NCBI GenBank assembly: GCA_965224045.1
Contig: CBDCYD010000015.1
Span: 1,116,001 to 1,180,000, forward strand
From: Tectiglobus sp965224045
Lineage (GTDB): Bacteria > Pseudomonadota > Alphaproteobacteria > Rhizobiales > Hyphomicrobiaceae
Length of the DNA: 64,000 nt
Direction: 5' to 3'
The notes beneath the pieces are model-generated. The model was given only the letters and a program-made list of their open reading frames with translations. It was not told where the DNA came from and searched no databases. Below, piece by piece: positions 8,304 to 17,623 of this stretch (its first letter is position 1; each line of letters opens with the position of its first letter). The translations under genes and the position numbers were made by a program.

Positions 8304-10101
8304 AACGACCGACCGCGTAGCCCTGCATGCCGCGGGCGTTGGCGGCGGCCTTGATGATATCGCCGTCGCGGCCTACGGCACAAAGCCGCCCTTCCGACCA
8401 GTCCGCGCCAACCGTCACGTCGTGGCCCAGGTCACGCAGAACGCCGATGGTCGCCTGCGGAAACCGGCCCTCGACAACGAGACGGCCGGGCGACCGCCCG
8501 CGTGGCCAGAACGAACTCGGGAAATGCTCACTGTGGAAGGCCGGCGTATCGATCGCTTCCTGCAAATTCATGCGATGCTCGACATGGTGCAGGAAGAGCA
8601 GCGTCGACCACTGGTCCTGCTGGTCGCCGCCGGGCGTTCCCCAGGCGATGCAGGGTTCACCTTTGCGCAGCGCGAAGGACGGCGACAGGGTCGTGCGCGG
8701 GCGTTTGCCGGGGGCAATGACGGATGGCGAGGTTTCGTCCAGCCAGAACATCTGGCCGCGCACGCTCATGCAAAAACCGAGATCAGGCACCACAGGGGCG
8801 CTCTGCAACCAGCCGCCGGACGGCGTCACGGCAATCATATTGCCGAAGCGGTCGACGACGTCGAGATGGCAGGTATCGCCACGGGATTCGCCGGTCGGCG
8901 AGACGGTCGGTTCGCCGAGGCTCCAGTAGTGGCCAATTTCGCCAAGATCGCCGGTTGCTGCCAGCGCTGCAGAAATGTCGGGCTCGCGACCGTCAGGCGC
9001 ACCGGGTCGCAAGTCCAACGAGGCCTGATTGGTGATCAACTGGCGGCGCTCGGTGGCGTAATCTGCCGACAAGAGGGTCGCGGCTGGAACATCGACAAAA
9101 TCCGGGTCGCCATACCAGGCTTCACGGTCGGCGAAGGCGAGCTTGGCTGCCTCGGTGACGGTGTGGACAAACTCCGGCGATTGGGCTGGCCGGTCGGCCA
9201 GTCCCATGTCCTTGAGCATCATCAACTGCTGCAGCAGAGCCGGGCCTTGCGTCCAAAATCCGCACTTGCACACCGTATAGTCGCCATAGCCGATCGACAC
9301 AGGCTCTTCATAACTGGCATGCCAATTGGCCATGTCATGGCCGGTCAAAAGTCCGGAATGATATCGCCCGGTCGAGTCGAGCAGCTTTTCATTGCGGTAA
9401 AAGCGGTCGATGGCATCGGCGACCCAGCCTTCGTACCAGGCCCGCCGTGCCGCCGAAATCTGGGCATCACGATCGCTACCTGCAGCCTCGGCCTCTTCGA
9501 GAATGCGCCGGTAGGTTGCCGCCAGCTTGCGGTTGGTGATCCAGCTACCCACGGCCGGGACTTCGCCTCGTTCGAGGTAGATTTCGGCCGAAGTCGGCCA
9601 TTGCTCGCGGAAAAGCCGCCTGACGCGACTGATGAATTCGGCAAGCTTCGGGACGACAGGAATGCCCGTTTCGGCATAGCCGATGGCGTACTCGAGGACG
9701 TCGCGCAGCCTCATCGTCCCATAGTCCCGCAAGAGGCATAGCCATCCGTCGAAAGAGCCCGGCACGACCGCCGGCAATAATCCACTTCCCGGGACGGTGG
9801 TCAGGCCGAGATCGCGGTAGGCAGCCGGCGTCGCGGCAGCCGGCGCCGTGCCCTGGGCGCAAAGAACGCGGGGGCGGCCTTCGCGCTCGGCCCAAAAGAT
9901 TGCCGGCAATTCGCCGCCGGGGCCGTTCAGATGCGGTTCTGCAACCTGCAGGACGAAACCAGCCGCGACCGCCGCATCGAAGGCGTTGCCGCCCTTCTCC
10001 AGGACAGCCATGCCGCTGGACGAGGCCAGCCAGTGCGTCGAACTGACCGCGCCGAAGGTGCCCCGGATTTCTGGCCGCGTGGTGAAGGCGAGGACTGCCA
10101 T
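8302..10101 (-). CDS. gamma-glutamyltransferase family protein
   Basis: A 599-residue homologue of gamma-glutamyltranspeptidases, the Ntn hydrolases that self-cleave before a catalytic Thr. Visible features are the N-terminal segment SSTHWLASSSGMAVLEKGGNAFDAAVAAGF, PHLNGPGGE, the likely nucleophile region RGDTCHLDVVDRFGNM (Thr in DTCHL), and SPSFALRKGEPCIAWGTPGGDQQDQ near the C-terminus. There is no signal peptide, so it is probably cytoplasmic, unlike periplasmic Ggt. This subgroup often sits beside transport and catabolic genes and may act on other amides. An SDR gene lies 61 bases upstream on the same strand and may share its transcript. True substrate unknown. Confidence 0.88.
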   Translation of the reverse strand: MAVLAFTTRPEIRGTFGAVSSTHWLASSSGMAVLEKGGNAFDAAVAAGFVLQVAEPHLNGPGGELPAIFWAEREGRPRVLCAQGTAPAAATPAAYRDLGLTTVPGSGLLPAVVPGSFDGWLCLLRDYGTMRLRDVLEYAIGYAETGIPVVPKLAEFISRVRRLFREQWPTSAEIYLERGEVPAVGSWITNRKLAATYRRILEEAEAAGSDRDAQISAARRAWYEGWVADAIDRFYRNEKLLDSTGRYHSGLLTGHDMANWHASYEEPVSIGYGDYTVCKCGFWTQGPALLQQLMMLKDMGLADRPAQSPEFVHTVTEAAKLAFADREAWYGDPDFVDVPAATLLSADYATERRQLITNQASLDLRPGAPDGREPDISAALAATGDLGEIGHYWSLGEPTVSPTGESRGDTCHLDVVDRFGNMIAVTPSGGWLQSAPVVPDLGFCMSVRGQMFWLDETSPSVIAPGKRPRTTLSPSFALRKGEPCIAWGTPGGDQQDQWSTLLFLHHVEHRMNLQEAIDTPAFHSEHFPSSFWPRGRSPGRLVVEGRFPQATIGVLRDLGHDVTVGADWSEGRLCAVGRDGDIIKAAANARGMQGYAVGR

Positions 10102-10162
10102 CGCTTACTCCTGTGTCGCGCCGCGCCTCTGCCGGCGTCAGCAATCCATGTAAGTCGGGCGA

Positions 10163-10945
10163 TCAAACGACCGGACACATACCGCCGTCGATGTTGATTG
10201 CCGTACCGGTCACGTAAGAGCCTTGATCGGAGGCCAGGAAACAAACCATGTTGGCAAATTCCTCCGCCGTGCCGACGCGGCCCATGGGAACAATGCCGCC
10301 CATCTCAGCGTAGAAGTCCTCGATAGAGCGGCCCTTGTTCTCGCCGGCGTGACGTTGCACCCACTGGTCGCTTTGGATGCGACCAACGAGCACCGCATTG
10401 ACCAGCACGTTGTGGGGTGCACCTTCGCCGGCGAGCACCTTGGTGAGCGCCATTCCCGCCGCGCGGCTGACGGCCGTGGGCGCGCCCGAGGCCGGCGGCG
10501 CCTTGGCGCCAGTGTTCAGGACATTGATGATGCGGCCCCAGCGCCGGCCGCGCATGGCCGGCAGAGCGGCGCGCGCCAGGCGGATTGCAGAAAACAGCTT
10601 GAGGTCGAGGTCGGTCTGCCAGACCTCGTCGCTGATGGTTTCGAAATCGCCGCGCTTTGACGTGCCGGCATTGTTGACAAGCACGTCGACGCCGCCCAGT
10701 TCGCTGACTGCCGTGTCGAACGCCTGGCTGCACCCTTCTGCCGTTGCAACATCGGCTGCGACGGTCACAACCTTGCCGGTGCCGGCCTGCTGAATTTCGG
10801 CACGCGCTTCTTCGAGCACATCGGGCCGCCGCGCGACGATCGCGACGTTGGCGCCGCACTCAACAAAACGTGTGGCAATCGCCCGGCCAATGCCGAGACT
10901 TCCGCCGGTCACCAGGGCATTGCGGCCGGGCATCTTGAGTTGCAT
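10163..10945 (-). CDS. short-chain dehydrogenase/reductase-like protein with degenerate active site
   Basis: A 260-residue Rossmann-fold SDR. The start is set at 10945, where GAGGAGG lies nine bases upstream. The NAD(P)-binding TGGSLGIG (residues 13-20) and structural NNAG (91-94) are intact. At the positions of the catalytic Ser, Tyr and Lys the sequence reads VLN (142-144) and TAVSR (157-161), so the usual YxxxK is TxxxR and the catalytic Ser is missing. It may bind nucleotide without the standard reaction, or belong to a non-classical SDR subgroup. It is probably cotranscribed with the downstream gamma-glutamyltransferase-like gene. Confidence 0.85.
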   Translation of the reverse strand: MQLKMPGRNALVTGGSLGIGRAIATRFVECGANVAIVARRPDVLEEARAEIQQAGTGKVVTVAADVATAEGCSQAFDTAVSELGGVDVLVNNAGTSKRGDFETISDEVWQTDLDLKLFSAIRLARAALPAMRGRRWGRIINVLNTGAKAPPASGAPTAVSRAAGMALTKVLAGEGAPHNVLVNAVLVGRIQSDQWVQRHAGENKGRSIEDFYAEMGGIVPMGRVGTAEEFANMVCFLASDQGSYVTGTAINIDGGMCPVV

Positions 10946-11174
10946 ATGGGTTTTCCTCCTCGTTCCGGAACGGGCGTGGCGCGACGCAGTGGTCTTCACG
11001 TTCCATTCTGTCGCGTTTCACCGGGCTTTGGAACAAATATTCCCCAGCCGAGCCCGTGTGCCGGCAGGGTTGCATGCCCGCTCTTGGCTCACGTGGATTG
11101 ACATTGTGCGCCCGGCAGACAATTTGGGCGGGCGGCTTGCCCGCCGCCGCGGCAACGAGAACGGTATCAGCCCT

Positions 11175-11879
11175 ATGTCTGTCTTTGACCACCAAACGAA
11201 GATCGCACCGTCCATTCTGAGCGCGGATTTTGCCAACTTCGGCGCTGAATGCGCGGCGATCGAGGGGCAAGGGTGCGACTGGGTGCACGTCGACGTGATG
11301 GACGGTCATTTCGTGCCGAACATGACGTTCGGGGCACAGACCTGCGCCGCGATCCGCCCGCACATCAAGACCGTGATGGATGTTCATCTCATGATCGCAC
11401 CGGTCGAGCCCTACCTCGAAGCGTTCGCAAAGACCGGGGCGGACGTCCTTACGGTCCATGTTGAAGCCACGGACCACCTCGACCGGGCGTTGCAATGCAT
11501 ACGAGATCTCGGGGCCAAGGCCGGTGTGGCGCTCAATCCTGCAACGCCGGAAACAGCCATCAGCTATGTGCTTGATCGCATCGACCTGGTGTGCGTGATG
11601 ACGGTCAACCCGGGTTTCGGCGGACAGTCCTTTCTGCACTCGCAGCTCGACAAGCTCCGGCGGCTCAGGTCAATGATTGGTGACCGGCCCGTCGATATCG
11701 AGGTCGACGGAGGCGTTAGCGCGGAAACGGCCCCACTGGCGGTCGCGGCAGGGGCAAACGTGCTAGTCGCCGGGTCGGCCGTATTCAAAGGCGGTTCGGT
11801 CTCGCAGCCGGAGGTCTATGGTGAAAATATCGCAGCCATCCGGAATGCGGTGGAAACGGCACGTCTCACTGCCGGCTAG
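11175..11879 (+). CDS. rpe: ribulose-phosphate 3-epimerase
   Basis: A 234-residue TIM-barrel enzyme that interconverts ribulose 5-phosphate and xylulose 5-phosphate (pentose phosphate and Calvin cycles). Recognised from APSILSADFANFG, HVDVMDGHFVPNMTFG with the metal-binding His/Asp, DVHLMI, MTVNPGFGGQ and EVDGGV with the second catalytic Asp. ATG 11175 is chosen because the family starts about ten residues before APSILSADF; the frame stays open for 109 codons upstream, but that part is antisense to the SDR. A phosphoglycolate phosphatase gene follows 38 bases later. Confidence 0.95.
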   Translation: MSVFDHQTKIAPSILSADFANFGAECAAIEGQGCDWVHVDVMDGHFVPNMTFGAQTCAAIRPHIKTVMDVHLMIAPVEPYLEAFAKTGADVLTVHVEATDHLDRALQCIRDLGAKAGVALNPATPETAISYVLDRIDLVCVMTVNPGFGGQSFLHSQLDKLRRLRSMIGDRPVDIEVDGGVSAETAPLAVAAGANVLVAGSAVFKGGSVSQPEVYGENIAAIRNAVETARLTAG

Positions 11880-11917
11880 GGTAGCGACCAAGGGCGTGAC
11901 AGAACGCAGGACATGAT

Positions 11918-12574
11918 ATGACGGCGATCATTTTCGATCTCGATGGTACGCTGGTCGAAAGCGATGGCGCGATCCGCGACGTGGCTAACGGATTGATGCG
12001 CGAACTTGGCCTCGAGCCGTTGACGCTCGAAGAAGTGCGCAGCTTCGTCGGCGCGGGTTCTCCGATTTTCTTGCAGCGGGCATTCGCGGCACGCGATTTC
12101 GGCTATGACAGTGCCGCGTTCGGTGGCTATTACGACCGGCTGATGGCGCTTTATTCACAAGCACCGGGAGATGCAAACATACCAATGCCAGGGGCGGCTG
12201 ACGTTTTGCGGCAGTTGCACGGTGACGGCCACGACCTGGGCCTGTGCACGAACAAGTCGGAGACACCGACGCAACATGTCCTGGATGCCCACGGCTGGAC
12301 GCCGTTGTTCAAGACCGTCATTGCAGGTGACACGCTGCCCGAGCGCAAGCCCGATCCAACGCCACTGCTCGAGGCCGCCCGGCGGTTGGAGACGACGCCA
12401 ATCCTGTATGTCGGAGACAGCGACGTCGACGCCCAAACCGCCCAGGCGGCAGGCATACCGTTCCTGCTCTATACCGAAGGCTATCGCAAATCCGCTGTGC
12501 GCGATCTTCCGCACACGGCAGCGTTCTCGAATTATGCCGAACTGCCGGACCTGATTGCGTCCGTCTCCGCGTGA
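11918..12574 (+). CDS. gph: phosphoglycolate phosphatase (HAD family)
   Basis: A 218-residue HAD-superfamily phosphatase. Motif I is FDLDGTLVES (residues 5-14) with nucleophile Asp, motif II is CTNKSE, and the motif III/IV region is ERKPDP and YVGDSDVDAQTA. It is predicted to hydrolyse 2-phosphoglycolate formed in DNA repair or by Rubisco oxygenation. Adjacency to rpe is the same pairing as in Escherichia coli and in Calvin-cycle operons, and supports the assignment over other HAD phosphatases. AGGA precedes the ATG by six bases. Confidence 0.9.
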   Translation: MTAIIFDLDGTLVESDGAIRDVANGLMRELGLEPLTLEEVRSFVGAGSPIFLQRAFAARDFGYDSAAFGGYYDRLMALYSQAPGDANIPMPGAADVLRQLHGDGHDLGLCTNKSETPTQHVLDAHGWTPLFKTVIAGDTLPERKPDPTPLLEAARRLETTPILYVGDSDVDAQTAQAAGIPFLLYTEGYRKSAVRDLPHTAAFSNYAELPDLIASVSA

Positions 12575-12604
12575 GTTGGACCGGTCGCCAACACCACCGC
12601 AGAG

Positions 12605-13420
12605 TCAAGCGCCGAGCGGAACCGGGTCGGCTTTGGCCGGCGTGGTTGACGGCCCCGGCACACCTTGTGCGTCGCCGGGCGGTCGTTCTGCAAGCCGCAC
12701 GACCTCGGCATAAGGCATGTCCAATCGGATCAAACCGCCCCCGTCCAAGCCATCGCAACGGCGCGCGACGTAATCTTGGAGAACCGCGAACAAGGCGGTT
12801 TGGTCGACCAGGCCCGAAGTGCGCAGAGGCAGGGGTGTGCCGGTCGCTTCGAAGGAAAAACTCAGTTTCGAATGACGTGTCGTAAGCCACGACCAACGCG
12901 AATCGATTTGCCCGTGATCGAAGTCCAGCGCGTGCCAGCGCGGGTCTTCATCAACGTCCAAGAACAGCATGCAGGATGCCTCGGAACCATCTGCAAAAAC
13001 GAGTAGATCGACGCCATCCTCGTCTGGAACGTAAAGCACCTCGTGTGCAAAGTTGACGACGTGTCTTTCACATGTGTTCGCTGCCAAATCGCGCAGCGCG
13101 CCACGCCGTGATGCGCCCCACTGAGCAAGCCCGCCCGCCAATCCGATCAGGCAACCAAGAGCAGCGCCAGCACCGAGCAACCGCAGCGCATCGGACAATT
13201 TGAAAGGATAGCAACAGGCGCAACGTATGAGTTGCAGATGGTCGTGACGATAGTAGTCAACACCGGCCATGAGCAGACTGAGAAGAAGGGCCAGGCCGGA
13301 ATAGGCCGCGATTGCCGTCAGCGTCGGCACCATCACCGCGCGGACAAAGGATGCTTGTCTTCGGAGATCTTCGCGAACATCAGCGGGCAGCACTTCGATG
13401 CTGCAGACATGCGTGCCCAT
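12605..13420 (-). CDS. membrane protein of unknown function
   Basis: A 271-residue protein that I do not recognise. ATG 13420 is favoured by an AGGAG seven bases upstream; an ATG two codons earlier is too close to that site. Hydrophobic helices span about residues 28-52 (VMVPTLTAIAAYSGLALLLSLLMAG) and 80-102 (LRLLGAGAALGCLIGLAGGLAQW). A Cys cluster, RCACCYPFKL, lies between them. The C-terminal 150 residues are soluble with several Trp, Asp and His residues (DVDEDPRWHALDFDHGQIDSRW). It converges on gph with a gap of 30 bases. Confidence 0.6.
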   Translation of the reverse strand: MGTHVCSIEVLPADVREDLRRQASFVRAVMVPTLTAIAAYSGLALLLSLLMAGVDYYRHDHLQLIRCACCYPFKLSDALRLLGAGAALGCLIGLAGGLAQWGASRRGALRDLAANTCERHVVNFAHEVLYVPDEDGVDLLVFADGSEASCMLFLDVDEDPRWHALDFDHGQIDSRWSWLTTRHSKLSFSFEATGTPLPLRTSGLVDQTALFAVLQDYVARRCDGLDGGGLIRLDMPYAEVVRLAERPPGDAQGVPGPSTTPAKADPVPLGA

Positions 13421-13599
13421 GTTCATCTCCTGCCATCCAACGGCCGCCTCGCCAGGCGTCATATTCTCAAGATAAACCGTGAGGTTGAACCAGAAGTTGA
13501 CTGAGTCAGTTAACGGACGTTCTTGACCTCCTGAATGGGGTTGTGAACGGGGATAACGGCGCTGATTGCTTCCCCATTGTACATGCTATACTCGACCGT

Positions 13600-15975
13600 A
13601 TGGCTATGAGTCGGAAGCAGTCACATGATCCGCAAGTCGCGGATGGCCCGCGCATGAGCATCTCGGAGCGTGCGATGCTGGCGGCGACGCCGGCACCGCA
13701 GGATTACTTCGACGGCCTCAACCCGGAGCAGCGCACGGCAATTGAGACGCTCGATGGCCCGGTTCTGGTTCTGGCCGGGGCGGGCACCGGCAAGACGCGC
13801 GTCCTGACAACGCGAATCGCGCATATCCTGGCCACCCGGCGCGCCTACCCCTCGCAAATCCTGGCCGTCACCTTCACCAACAAGGCGGCGCGCGAGATGA
13901 AGGCGCGGATCGGCAGCTACGTCGGCGAAGCGATCGAGGGCATGCCGTGGCTTGGCACGTTTCATGCCATCGGCGTGCGCATTCTGCGGCGCCACTACGA
14001 ATTGGTCGATCTCAAATCCGGCTTCACGATCCTCGATACCGACGATCAGATCCGTCTTCTAAAGCAGGTCATCGAGGCCGAGAACATCGACAAGGACCGG
14101 TGGCCGGCGCGGCAGCTGGCCGGCCTGATCGACGACTGGAAGAATCGCGGCATCACGCCGGCCAAGGTCCCCAAGGGGGAAGCGTTTGCCTTTGCCAACG
14201 GTGAGGGGGCCAAGCTCTACGCCGCCTATCAGGCGCGGCTGAAGGAACTCAACGCGGTCGATTTCGGCGACCTGCTGCTTGAATGCCTGCGTCTGTTTCA
14301 AGAACACCCCGACGTGCTGGCGGACTATCAACGCCGGTTCCGCTTTATCCTGGTGGACGAATACCAGGATACCAATGTCGTGCAGTATCTGTGGTTGCGG
14401 CTTTTGGCACAGGGCGCACCAAACATCTGCTGCGTCGGCGATGACGATCAGTCGATCTATGGCTGGCGCGGCGCCGAGGTCGACAACATACTGCGCTTTG
14501 AAGCCGACTTTCCCGGCGCCGCCGTCATACGGCTTGAACGCAACTATCGCTCCACCGGCCATATCCTGGCTGCAGCGTCCGGCCTCATCGCGCACAACCA
14601 GGGCCGTCTCGGCAAAACCCTTTTCACTGACAGCGGTGACGGCGAGCCCGTGACCGTCACCAGCGTTTGGGATGATGAAGAGGAAGCCCGCGGCATCGGC
14701 GAAGACATCGAGGGCATGCAGGCGGCCGGCCATCCGCTCAACGAAATCGCCATACTCGTGCGCGCGTCGTTCCAGATGCGTGCGTTCGAAGACCGCTTCG
14801 TGACGCTCGGCCTGCCTTACCGTGTGATCGGCGGGCCCCGGTTTTACGAACGCCAGGAGATCAAGGACGCCATCGCGTACCTGGAAATCACGCTCAATCC
14901 GCTCAACGATCTCAAGTTCGAACGGATCGTCAACACGCCGAAGCGGGGCATAGGCGATACATCCGTGCGCCGCATTCGTGAACTCGCGCGCGCGCGCGGC
15001 ATCGCGATGTACCACGCAGCACGCGAGATCGTCGAAACCGAGGAACTTGCCGGCAAAGCGCGGCGCTCACTCACCGGCCTGGTGCAGAGCTTCGAGCGCT
15101 GGCATCGCGAGCTGGACGATCAGCGTCACACCGATCTTGCCGAATTGATCCTCGATGAAAGCGGCTATACGGCGATGTGGCAGGCAGACAAGAGCCCGCA
15201 GGCCCAGTCGCGGCTCGAGAACCTCAAGGAACTTGTCCGGTTCATGGACGAGTTCGACTCCCTGGCAGGTTTTCTCGAGCACGTTTCGCTCGTCATGGAT
15301 ACCGACCAGGGCGACGACGGCCAGCGCGTGACGCTGATGACGTTGCACGCGGCCAAGGGCCTGGAATTCGACACGGTGTTCCTGACGGGCTGGGAGGAAG
15401 GCCTGTTCCCGCATCAACGCTCGATGGACGAGAACGGGCTCGCTGGCCTCGAAGAAGAGCGCAGACTGGCCTATGTCGGCCTGACTCGCGCGCGCAAACT
15501 TGCCAAGGTGTCGTTCGCGCAAAACCGGCGCACGCGCGGCCTCTACCAGTCGGCGACGCCATCCCGGTTCGTGGATGAGCTGCCGGTGGCGCATGTCGCA
15601 GTGCTGGAAAGCCGTAGCCCGTTTGGCGGTGCTTACCAGAATTTCAATCGCGGCTTTGCCAATCCTTACGGCGCAAGCCGCTTCGAAGAGGCAGCACCCG
15701 TCTTCGAGAGCAGCTATGAAACACCCGGCTGGCAGCGTGCACAGTCGCAATGGCGCAAACAGGGTGGCCGCGCGCGACGCGGGCCGGCCGAGATCGAGGG
15801 CGAACTGGTGGCGTCTTCAACGGGGGCGACGGCTGCGTTCGATATCGGGGCGCGGGTCTTCCATCAGAAATTCGGCTATGGCGACGTGACCGAAGTCGAT
15901 GGCAACAAGCTGACGGTGGACTTCGACAAGGCCGGACGCAAGCGCGTCGTCGACTCGTTCCTGCAAGCTGGCTGA
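13600..15975 (+). CDS. pcrA: UvrD/PcrA-type ATP-dependent DNA helicase
   Basis: A superfamily 1A 3'-5' DNA helicase of about 791 residues, used in repair and removal of recombinase filaments. Motifs in order: Q motif LNPEQRTAI, Walker A AGAGTGKT (about residue 60), TFTNKAAREM, VDEYQDTN (motif II), GDDDQSIYGWRGA (motif III), TLHAAKGLEFD (motif V) and YVGLTRARK (motif VI). A small C-terminal beta-barrel, GARVFHQKFGYGDVTEV, matches the PcrA RNA-polymerase-binding tail. The start is uncertain: GTG 13543, ATG 13600, ATG 13654 and ATG 13675 are all in frame. A TATACT box lies just before 13600, and GGAG precedes only 13675 at good spacing. Confidence 0.93.
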   Translation: MAMSRKQSHDPQVADGPRMSISERAMLAATPAPQDYFDGLNPEQRTAIETLDGPVLVLAGAGTGKTRVLTTRIAHILATRRAYPSQILAVTFTNKAAREMKARIGSYVGEAIEGMPWLGTFHAIGVRILRRHYELVDLKSGFTILDTDDQIRLLKQVIEAENIDKDRWPARQLAGLIDDWKNRGITPAKVPKGEAFAFANGEGAKLYAAYQARLKELNAVDFGDLLLECLRLFQEHPDVLADYQRRFRFILVDEYQDTNVVQYLWLRLLAQGAPNICCVGDDDQSIYGWRGAEVDNILRFEADFPGAAVIRLERNYRSTGHILAAASGLIAHNQGRLGKTLFTDSGDGEPVTVTSVWDDEEEARGIGEDIEGMQAAGHPLNEIAILVRASFQMRAFEDRFVTLGLPYRVIGGPRFYERQEIKDAIAYLEITLNPLNDLKFERIVNTPKRGIGDTSVRRIRELARARGIAMYHAAREIVETEELAGKARRSLTGLVQSFERWHRELDDQRHTDLAELILDESGYTAMWQADKSPQAQSRLENLKELVRFMDEFDSLAGFLEHVSLVMDTDQGDDGQRVTLMTLHAAKGLEFDTVFLTGWEEGLFPHQRSMDENGLAGLEEERRLAYVGLTRARKLAKVSFAQNRRTRGLYQSATPSRFVDELPVAHVAVLESRSPFGGAYQNFNRGFANPYGASRFEEAAPVFESSYETPGWQRAQSQWRKQGGRARRGPAEIEGELVASSTGATAAFDIGARVFHQKFGYGDVTEVDGNKLTVDFDKAGRKRVVDSFLQAG

Positions 15976-16005
15976 AGGTCGCAAGGCCCTGGCTGGAAAA
16001 CCGGA

Positions 16006-17517
16006 TCAGGCCTCGACACGCTTGTCGATAATGAGATCCCAGGCAACGTTGATCTGCTTGATGCGACGATCGCGCAGGGCACGGTCGTCGTCGTTGACTG
16101 CAAGATCCGGGTGCCATGTCGCGCGTAATGCATCGACAAGCCGCTTCAGGATCTTCTCGCTCGCTTCCGGGTTGGCGCCCAAGACCTCATAGGCTTCCTG
16201 CTTGTCGCGCGGAAGTTCATCCGTGATGAGCTTCGCTGTCAGCGAACGGCGCGCCCCGTCCGTGATATCCTTCAAGCGGATCAGATCCGTGACGACACGC
16301 TGCAGGCGCAGGCGCATGCGACGCCACTCACGCGGATCATCCGGTGCTTCGCGCAGTGTCGTGGCAAGAAACTGCTCCATGGAACGAACTTCCCGGATCA
16401 GGACACGGCGCAACGGGGCTGCGCCCTTGATGTCGCTGATGCGGCCGTGAATGTCGCCAATCAACCCCTGGCCGGTACGGCACAACTCGCCACACATCTG
16501 CGCATCCGGTTTGGCAAGGTCAACGACCTCGCGGCGCAATATGACCTGGTAGGGATCGGATCGCCGGGCCCTCGCGCCGATGAACTGCTGGGTTGCAAAC
16601 CAGCCAATGCCGGAAACCAGACTGGTCACCAATGCCAGGCCGAGAATTGTTGCGATCATCGACTGCTTGACGGAGCGCTCGGCAGATATCGGGCTCGTGA
16701 CCGCCTCGACGACGGTAGCAGTCCATGGCTTTGCCGACGAGCGAGCCGCCGTTGCAACGCGCACGGATGGATCTTGCTCAACAATGATCACCGTACGCGC
16801 CGGCGGTTTGTTGCCAGCGGTGGGCGGCGTGGCATCGCTTGGTGTTTCGGTCGCGACCGACGCGGGTGCTTGCTGGCTGCCGGTTTCGCCGGCCCGGCGT
16901 GCCGCTGCCGGGACTTCTCCCGGCAATTCCATAGCCGCGCTCTTTTCCAACTCCGATGCGCGCGCCGAAGAAATCGGGTTCAACCGCGCGATCGTCGATT
17001 CGGCCTCGCCGATAACCCGCGCGCCCAGTTCCAAAACCGGCGCATAGCCGGCAGGCAACGTGATCCAGCCTGCAGGTGCCGCCGATCCACCGAGACAACC
17101 CGCAGCCGCACTGTCCGCACGACATGAAGGGTCGAGTTCCGCCAATCCGGAGTTCGGCACCTTGATCGCCAACCTGCCGTGTTGGACCACGGCCGCGATC
17201 CCATGCGCGCGCAATATCTGATGGGCCAGATGCTGCCACGTCAGCGTCTTGCCACCGCACGCGACTGTAAACTTGTGGACGACAACGGAACGGCAATTGT
17301 GCTTGGCCCCAGTGGCGCATATGCTCAACTTGATGCGAGAATGTGGCCCGGCAATCGGATAAGTGCCCGCTCTTGCGCTGCCGTCGCACGCAATCGGGGT
17401 AGCGAGCCGCTCAGCACCTGCCGCGCAAACACCGGCAAGCAGAACCCCGACTGTCAACAAAATACGACGCACCGATTTCCCCCTCGCCCTGAACCGACGC
17501 GCCTCAACTTGAGACAT
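16006..17517 (-). CDS. membrane protein with C-terminal J-like domain
   Basis: A 503-residue protein with a basic N-terminus and signal-type helix (residues about 17-35, VRRILLTVGVLLAGVCAAGAERL), a Cys-containing region up to about 150, a Pro/Ala/Thr-rich linker, a second hydrophobic helix near 290-312 (MIATILGLALVTSLVSGIGWF), then a long charged helical segment. The last 70 residues resemble a J domain: YEVLGANPEASEKILKRLVDAL, an HPD tripeptide in WHPDL, and INVAWDLI. If the first helix is a cleaved signal, the J domain is cytoplasmic and could recruit DnaK to the membrane. The N-terminal part has no recognised family. It lies tail-to-tail with the helicase gene. Confidence 0.7.
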   Translation of the reverse strand: MSQVEARRFRARGKSVRRILLTVGVLLAGVCAAGAERLATPIACDGSARAGTYPIAGPHSRIKLSICATGAKHNCRSVVVHKFTVACGGKTLTWQHLAHQILRAHGIAAVVQHGRLAIKVPNSGLAELDPSCRADSAAAGCLGGSAAPAGWITLPAGYAPVLELGARVIGEAESTIARLNPISSARASELEKSAAMELPGEVPAAARRAGETGSQQAPASVATETPSDATPPTAGNKPPARTVIIVEQDPSVRVATAARSSAKPWTATVVEAVTSPISAERSVKQSMIATILGLALVTSLVSGIGWFATQQFIGARARRSDPYQVILRREVVDLAKPDAQMCGELCRTGQGLIGDIHGRISDIKGAAPLRRVLIREVRSMEQFLATTLREAPDDPREWRRMRLRLQRVVTDLIRLKDITDGARRSLTAKLITDELPRDKQEAYEVLGANPEASEKILKRLVDALRATWHPDLAVNDDDRALRDRRIKQINVAWDLIIDKRVEA

Positions 17518-17623
17518 ATTCCGGGCATCAGTGTGGCGGTGAGCTGATTATGCCACGTGTTTTACGCAGCTTCCAGAACGAATCAAAGCCCGATGCGCAA
17601 GGAAGTCTCCGCTGCCGTTTCGG

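Noticed and set aside
10848..11174. A 109-codon extension of rpe
   Set aside because: It runs antisense through the SDR start and divergent promoter; all rpe homologues start near 11175.
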